A DNA stretch of 64,000 nt from Paenibacillus contaminans (lineage in GTDB: Bacteria > Bacillota > Bacilli > Paenibacillales > NBRC-103111): assembly GCF_003285015.1 (NCBI RefSeq), contig NZ_QMFB01000015.1:1-64000 (forward strand), written 5' to 3'. Shown piece after piece: positions 61,645 through 64,000 of the stretch. Position 1 is the stretch's first letter, and the number at the start of each line of letters is the position of its first letter. The notes under the pieces were generated by a model. That model saw only the letters and a program-made list of their open reading frames with translations, did no database searches and was not told the origin of the DNA. A program made the position numbers and the translations under genes.

Positions 61645-62355
61645 TTGCTTCGAAAAACGGAGATCAGAAACACAAGGAAAAGGAATGATGAAACAAAATC
61701 GTCGGACTTTCAGCACACCATTGGCCCATCCAACACTCATTTTATAGCACAGCTTCAAAAGCAATATGGAAATGCAGCGACTCTAAGGCTGATACAAACG
61801 AAGATGTCCGGGAATAATCCGCCTGTGCAGCGGTTTCCGGTTAAAAATCAAGAAACCGGCAAGTATGCCGACAGTAATTACAAAGGCGTAGTATTGGAGC
61901 CTGTCGAGGGCGAATCGGATACATATATGTTACCGGATGGCAAAAAGGTAATGTGGGATGGGGATTATTACGACTGCACAAGCAACGTGAAAGTAGATAT
62001 TTCGGGATATGATTCTACGAGCGGAGATGATGCCGGGGGAGAGTCGTATAAATATAACCCCGCCCTGCTACAAGGAGAGTTAATGTCTTTATCGGAAGTG
62101 ATCGGCCTAGTTTCTATGCGCTCCGATATAGATACGGAACAAGAAAAAGGAAAAAGCGGCAAGTATGCTGAAGATATGAAAAGAGGAGCCATGTTCCCGC
62201 CGATTAAACTAACCAAATATGAGGACGGCACATATGGATTATCCGACGGCAATCATCGGATAGAAGCGGCGCTTATTAATAAATACACCCGGATACCGGT
62301 CAATTTCTTTCAAGAAATAAACGGCGAAATAAAGCCTGTCAAATCGTTCGTTTGA
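61645..62355 (+). CDS. QYGN-motif protein with C-terminal ParB-like domain (toxin/effector candidate)
   Basis: This 236-residue protein has NTHFIAQLQKQYGNAATLRL near residue 34, like the LQ-QYGN-QR motif found near the start of proteins linked to extracellular contractile injection systems and polymorphic toxins. The C-terminal third reads GAMFPPIKLTKYEDG, then DGNHRIEAAL, a ParB/sulfiredoxin-like nuclease fold. TTG 61645 behind AGAGGTGG is the likely start. There is no signal peptide. It has no classic neighbours of a secretion system in the window. Confidence 0.6.
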   Translation: MLRKTEIRNTRKRNDETKSSDFQHTIGPSNTHFIAQLQKQYGNAATLRLIQTKMSGNNPPVQRFPVKNQETGKYADSNYKGVVLEPVEGESDTYMLPDGKKVMWDGDYYDCTSNVKVDISGYDSTSGDDAGGESYKYNPALLQGELMSLSEVIGLVSMRSDIDTEQEKGKSGKYAEDMKRGAMFPPIKLTKYEDGTYGLSDGNHRIEAALINKYTRIPVNFFQEINGEIKPVKSFV

Positions 62356-62367
62356 TTTATAAAAGCA

Positions 62368-62405
62368 AAAACTGCCATAGTCTTTCGACTAAGGCAGTTT
62401 TTTTG
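62368..62405 (+). terminator. Intrinsic terminator
   Basis: AAACTGCC and GGCAGTTT, with TAGTC/GACTA inside, are followed by seven T. Confidence 0.9.
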
Positions 62406-62466
62406 TTGCTTGATATCGAGCTTCGCCGACGCAGAATGCCGTTCAGCTTCACTTCAGCAAACTCAT

Positions 62467-63573
62467 CTACCGAAGCAGAGCGGCGTCTAATCCGAAAAAT
62501 TCGGCGATCGCTTCGGCCAGCAGCAAGTTGCCATACTTGGTAAAATGGACGTTGTCGTATCGCCATTTCTCGACCGGAACGCCGGCGAAAACGGAAGAAG
62601 TGGCGAAATATCCGCAGCCGTGTTGTTCGGCAGCAGCCTCAAGGACGGCGTTGTATTCGGCGGACTTGGCATCCGGCACATAATGGATGTCGTCATGTGC
62701 GGGATCCTCAGGATTTATCGATGAAGGCGGCGATAAAAGCAGCACATACGCTTTCGGATTGACAGTATAGATACCGTTTATGACGGCGCGCAGGTCTTGG
62801 TCGAACTGCTGGACGGTCCGGTATACCCGGTCATTGGCTCCGATAATCAGAATAACGAGATCCGGCGTAAAGCCGGTAACCCTTTCCTCAAGATTGTTCA
62901 ATAGCCATTCCGCCGTTCGGCTGCCCTGGCCCGTAAGATGCACCGGAGTCAGCTTCGAACCGATTCCGAGCAAATACGCTGTCCTTTGCCCCGATGGTTG
63001 CGGACTCCCGGCTGCTTGCTCCCAGTTCGTCAAAACGATTTCATGCTCTATTCCCGCTGCGGCTTCCAGCTCGATGTAAATCGGATTGTAGCCTTGAAAC
63101 GGCTGCCCCGCGCCATCATTGTTCACCGACTTGCAGTAGACTCCGTCCACATAAATATCGAACCGGGCCGCCGTATCTCCAGGCACGCTTCCGAAATATA
63201 AAACCGCCTTATTCGTATCGTTGTAATGCGTATAGGTTAGTTTGATTTTTTCGTCTTTGTCGAATACATCGATAGCCAGCGCGCCGTGTCCGAAAGGGAG
63301 CGTATATTCCGGCAAAGCCGCCGGCCCCAAAACGGAGCTGTCTTTCAAATGACCGTACGGCAATTCATGGCCGTGTCGAAACCAAGCGTCATTCCGATGA
63401 ATGGCATCTCTCAGCAAGAACGACCAAGAACGAATGCCCGGCAAACAATCATAGGCATTGCTGCGGGGCTGTTCATCAAAATCGTAACGGTTGTAGCTCA
63501 AACTGTCCCCGGTTATGACAATCGAGGTCCCGTCCCGCTTCAGCAGCTCCTGTAAATCCTTCCTATCCGGCAA
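62467..63573 (-). CDS. SGNH/GDSL hydrolase
   Basis: This 368-residue protein has IVITGDSLSYNR with nucleophile Ser24, a beta-sandwich-like insertion (about residues 95-200), LIIGANDRVYR with the Asn near 245 and DNVHFTKYGN with Asp and His near 342. It resembles carbohydrate esterases with a jelly-roll insert. There is no signal peptide. The TTG start follows GGGGGG. Confidence 0.82.
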   Translation of the reverse strand: MPDRKDLQELLKRDGTSIVITGDSLSYNRYDFDEQPRSNAYDCLPGIRSWSFLLRDAIHRNDAWFRHGHELPYGHLKDSSVLGPAALPEYTLPFGHGALAIDVFDKDEKIKLTYTHYNDTNKAVLYFGSVPGDTAARFDIYVDGVYCKSVNNDGAGQPFQGYNPIYIELEAAAGIEHEIVLTNWEQAAGSPQPSGQRTAYLLGIGSKLTPVHLTGQGSRTAEWLLNNLEERVTGFTPDLVILIIGANDRVYRTVQQFDQDLRAVINGIYTVNPKAYVLLLSPPSSINPEDPAHDDIHYVPDAKSAEYNAVLEAAAEQHGCGYFATSSVFAGVPVEKWRYDNVHFTKYGNLLLAEAIAEFFGLDAALLR

Positions 63574-63781
63574 GCGTATCCCCCCAGTTTTAAACCCAAT
63601 AATAGCGGAAGGCCGCTTTAGGAGTCAACCATATTTTGCTAGGATCGATCAAATAAATTTCTTGTTAACTTTCGTTTATTTGTTAGAATATTCAATAGAT
63701 TGAAACCGACTCAATCTGCCCAATCATTGCTGCCGATCAACTGCAACCGTATCGCATAACGGGGGAAGGAGCGAAATCGTA

Positions 63782-64000
63782 GTGCTGAACCGGATACCTA
63801 TTGTCAAAAATTTGACTTTTCAAAAGACGCTGCTAGTCTACTCGATCCTGCTCGGCATCGTCCCCGTGCTGCTGATCGGGCTGCTGTCATCGAACATGGC
63901 GGCCAAAAGCATTCAAGAAGAAGTCAATCTCAGCCAACAGATCATACTTAGACAGATCGAAAACCAAGTGGATGCCATGCTGAAGGATCTGCAAGGGACG
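63782..64000 (+). CDS. Membrane sensor, N-terminal part (AraC-type regulator or histidine kinase), 3' truncated
   Basis: The frame starts at GTG 63782 after AAGGAG and runs off the window. It has a cytoplasmic start, one helix (LLVYSILLGIVPVLLIGLLS) and then QEEVNLSQQIILRQIENQVD, the beginning of a Cache-like outer domain. This start is common in Paenibacillus AraC regulators with a membrane sensor and in YesM-type histidine kinases. The remainder would settle which. Confidence 0.7.
   Translation, partial: MLNRIPIVKNLTFQKTLLVYSILLGIVPVLLIGLLSSNMAAKSIQEEVNLSQQIILRQIENQVDAMLKDLQGT

Overview
The window looks like chromosome of a spore-forming, moderately GC-rich Firmicute, most likely Paenibacillus or a close relative. 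The signs are strong AGGAGG-type ribosome sites, frequent GTG and TTG starts, a GerA/GerB/GerC germinant-receptor operon, SleL, two CotD-like coat proteins, a YjcZ-type peptide, Bacillus-type LexA boxes (CGAAC-N4-GTTCG) and Fur boxes. I saw no rRNA, tRNA, CRISPR array or intact insertion sequence.

Layout. 1-12.6 kb: end of a dynamin-like GTPase, a long hairpin-rich leader, a heterodimeric ABC exporter, a sugar isomerase-like protein, SleL, an SGNH hydrolase and an ABC-2 exporter. 12.8-17.3 kb: topoisomerase IV (parE-parC). 17.3-20.5 kb: a MarR regulator, a gene-poor kilobase, a DUF2935 protein and an 18-fold Asn-Arg-Ser repeat protein. 20.8-22.8 kb: a LexA-controlled uvrX locus with a decayed uvrX start in front of it. 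23-33.7 kb: glutaminase, Nudix hydrolase, PQQ-type sugar dehydrogenase, two cotD paralogues, an SPFH protein, UspA, a YhgE/Pip protein and small unknowns. 33.8-38.1 kb: germination receptor A, B and C genes plus a small membrane protein. 38.2 kb: an uncharacterised LexA-controlled gene.

39.3-48 kb is an iron-siderophore region with three Fur boxes. It holds an AraC regulator, a FecBCD-type importer whose permease carries one in-frame stop, an MFS exporter, a lone binding protein and a regulator fused to a binding-protein domain. 49.5-56.5 kb is a sialic-acid type operon: AraC regulator, sugar ABC importer without its ATPase, NanX/YjhC-type oxidoreductase, YhcH and a NanA-like lyase. This fits use of 2,7-anhydro-Neu5Ac or a related anhydro sugar. 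56.6-64 kb holds small genes, an LD-carboxypeptidase, DedA, a YolD-like protein, a QYGN/ParB-like toxin candidate, an SGNH hydrolase and the start of a membrane sensor.

The most unusual signals are as follows. (1) A dispersed, folded intergenic element has two copies of 82 bp (19021 and 24147) with 4 differences and preserved pairing, plus divergent relatives in front of parE, an SGNH hydrolase and the sugar dehydrogenase, all ending in GTTTATCCTT. (2) An SOS promoter drives a truncated uvrX start that runs into an intrinsic terminator. (3) The Asn-Arg-Ser repeat protein shares its repeat with the tail of one CotD paralogue, and the variation between repeat units is synonymous. (4) A small LexA-controlled gene has no recognisable family. 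(5) A QYGN-ParB protein follows a frameshifted small gene.
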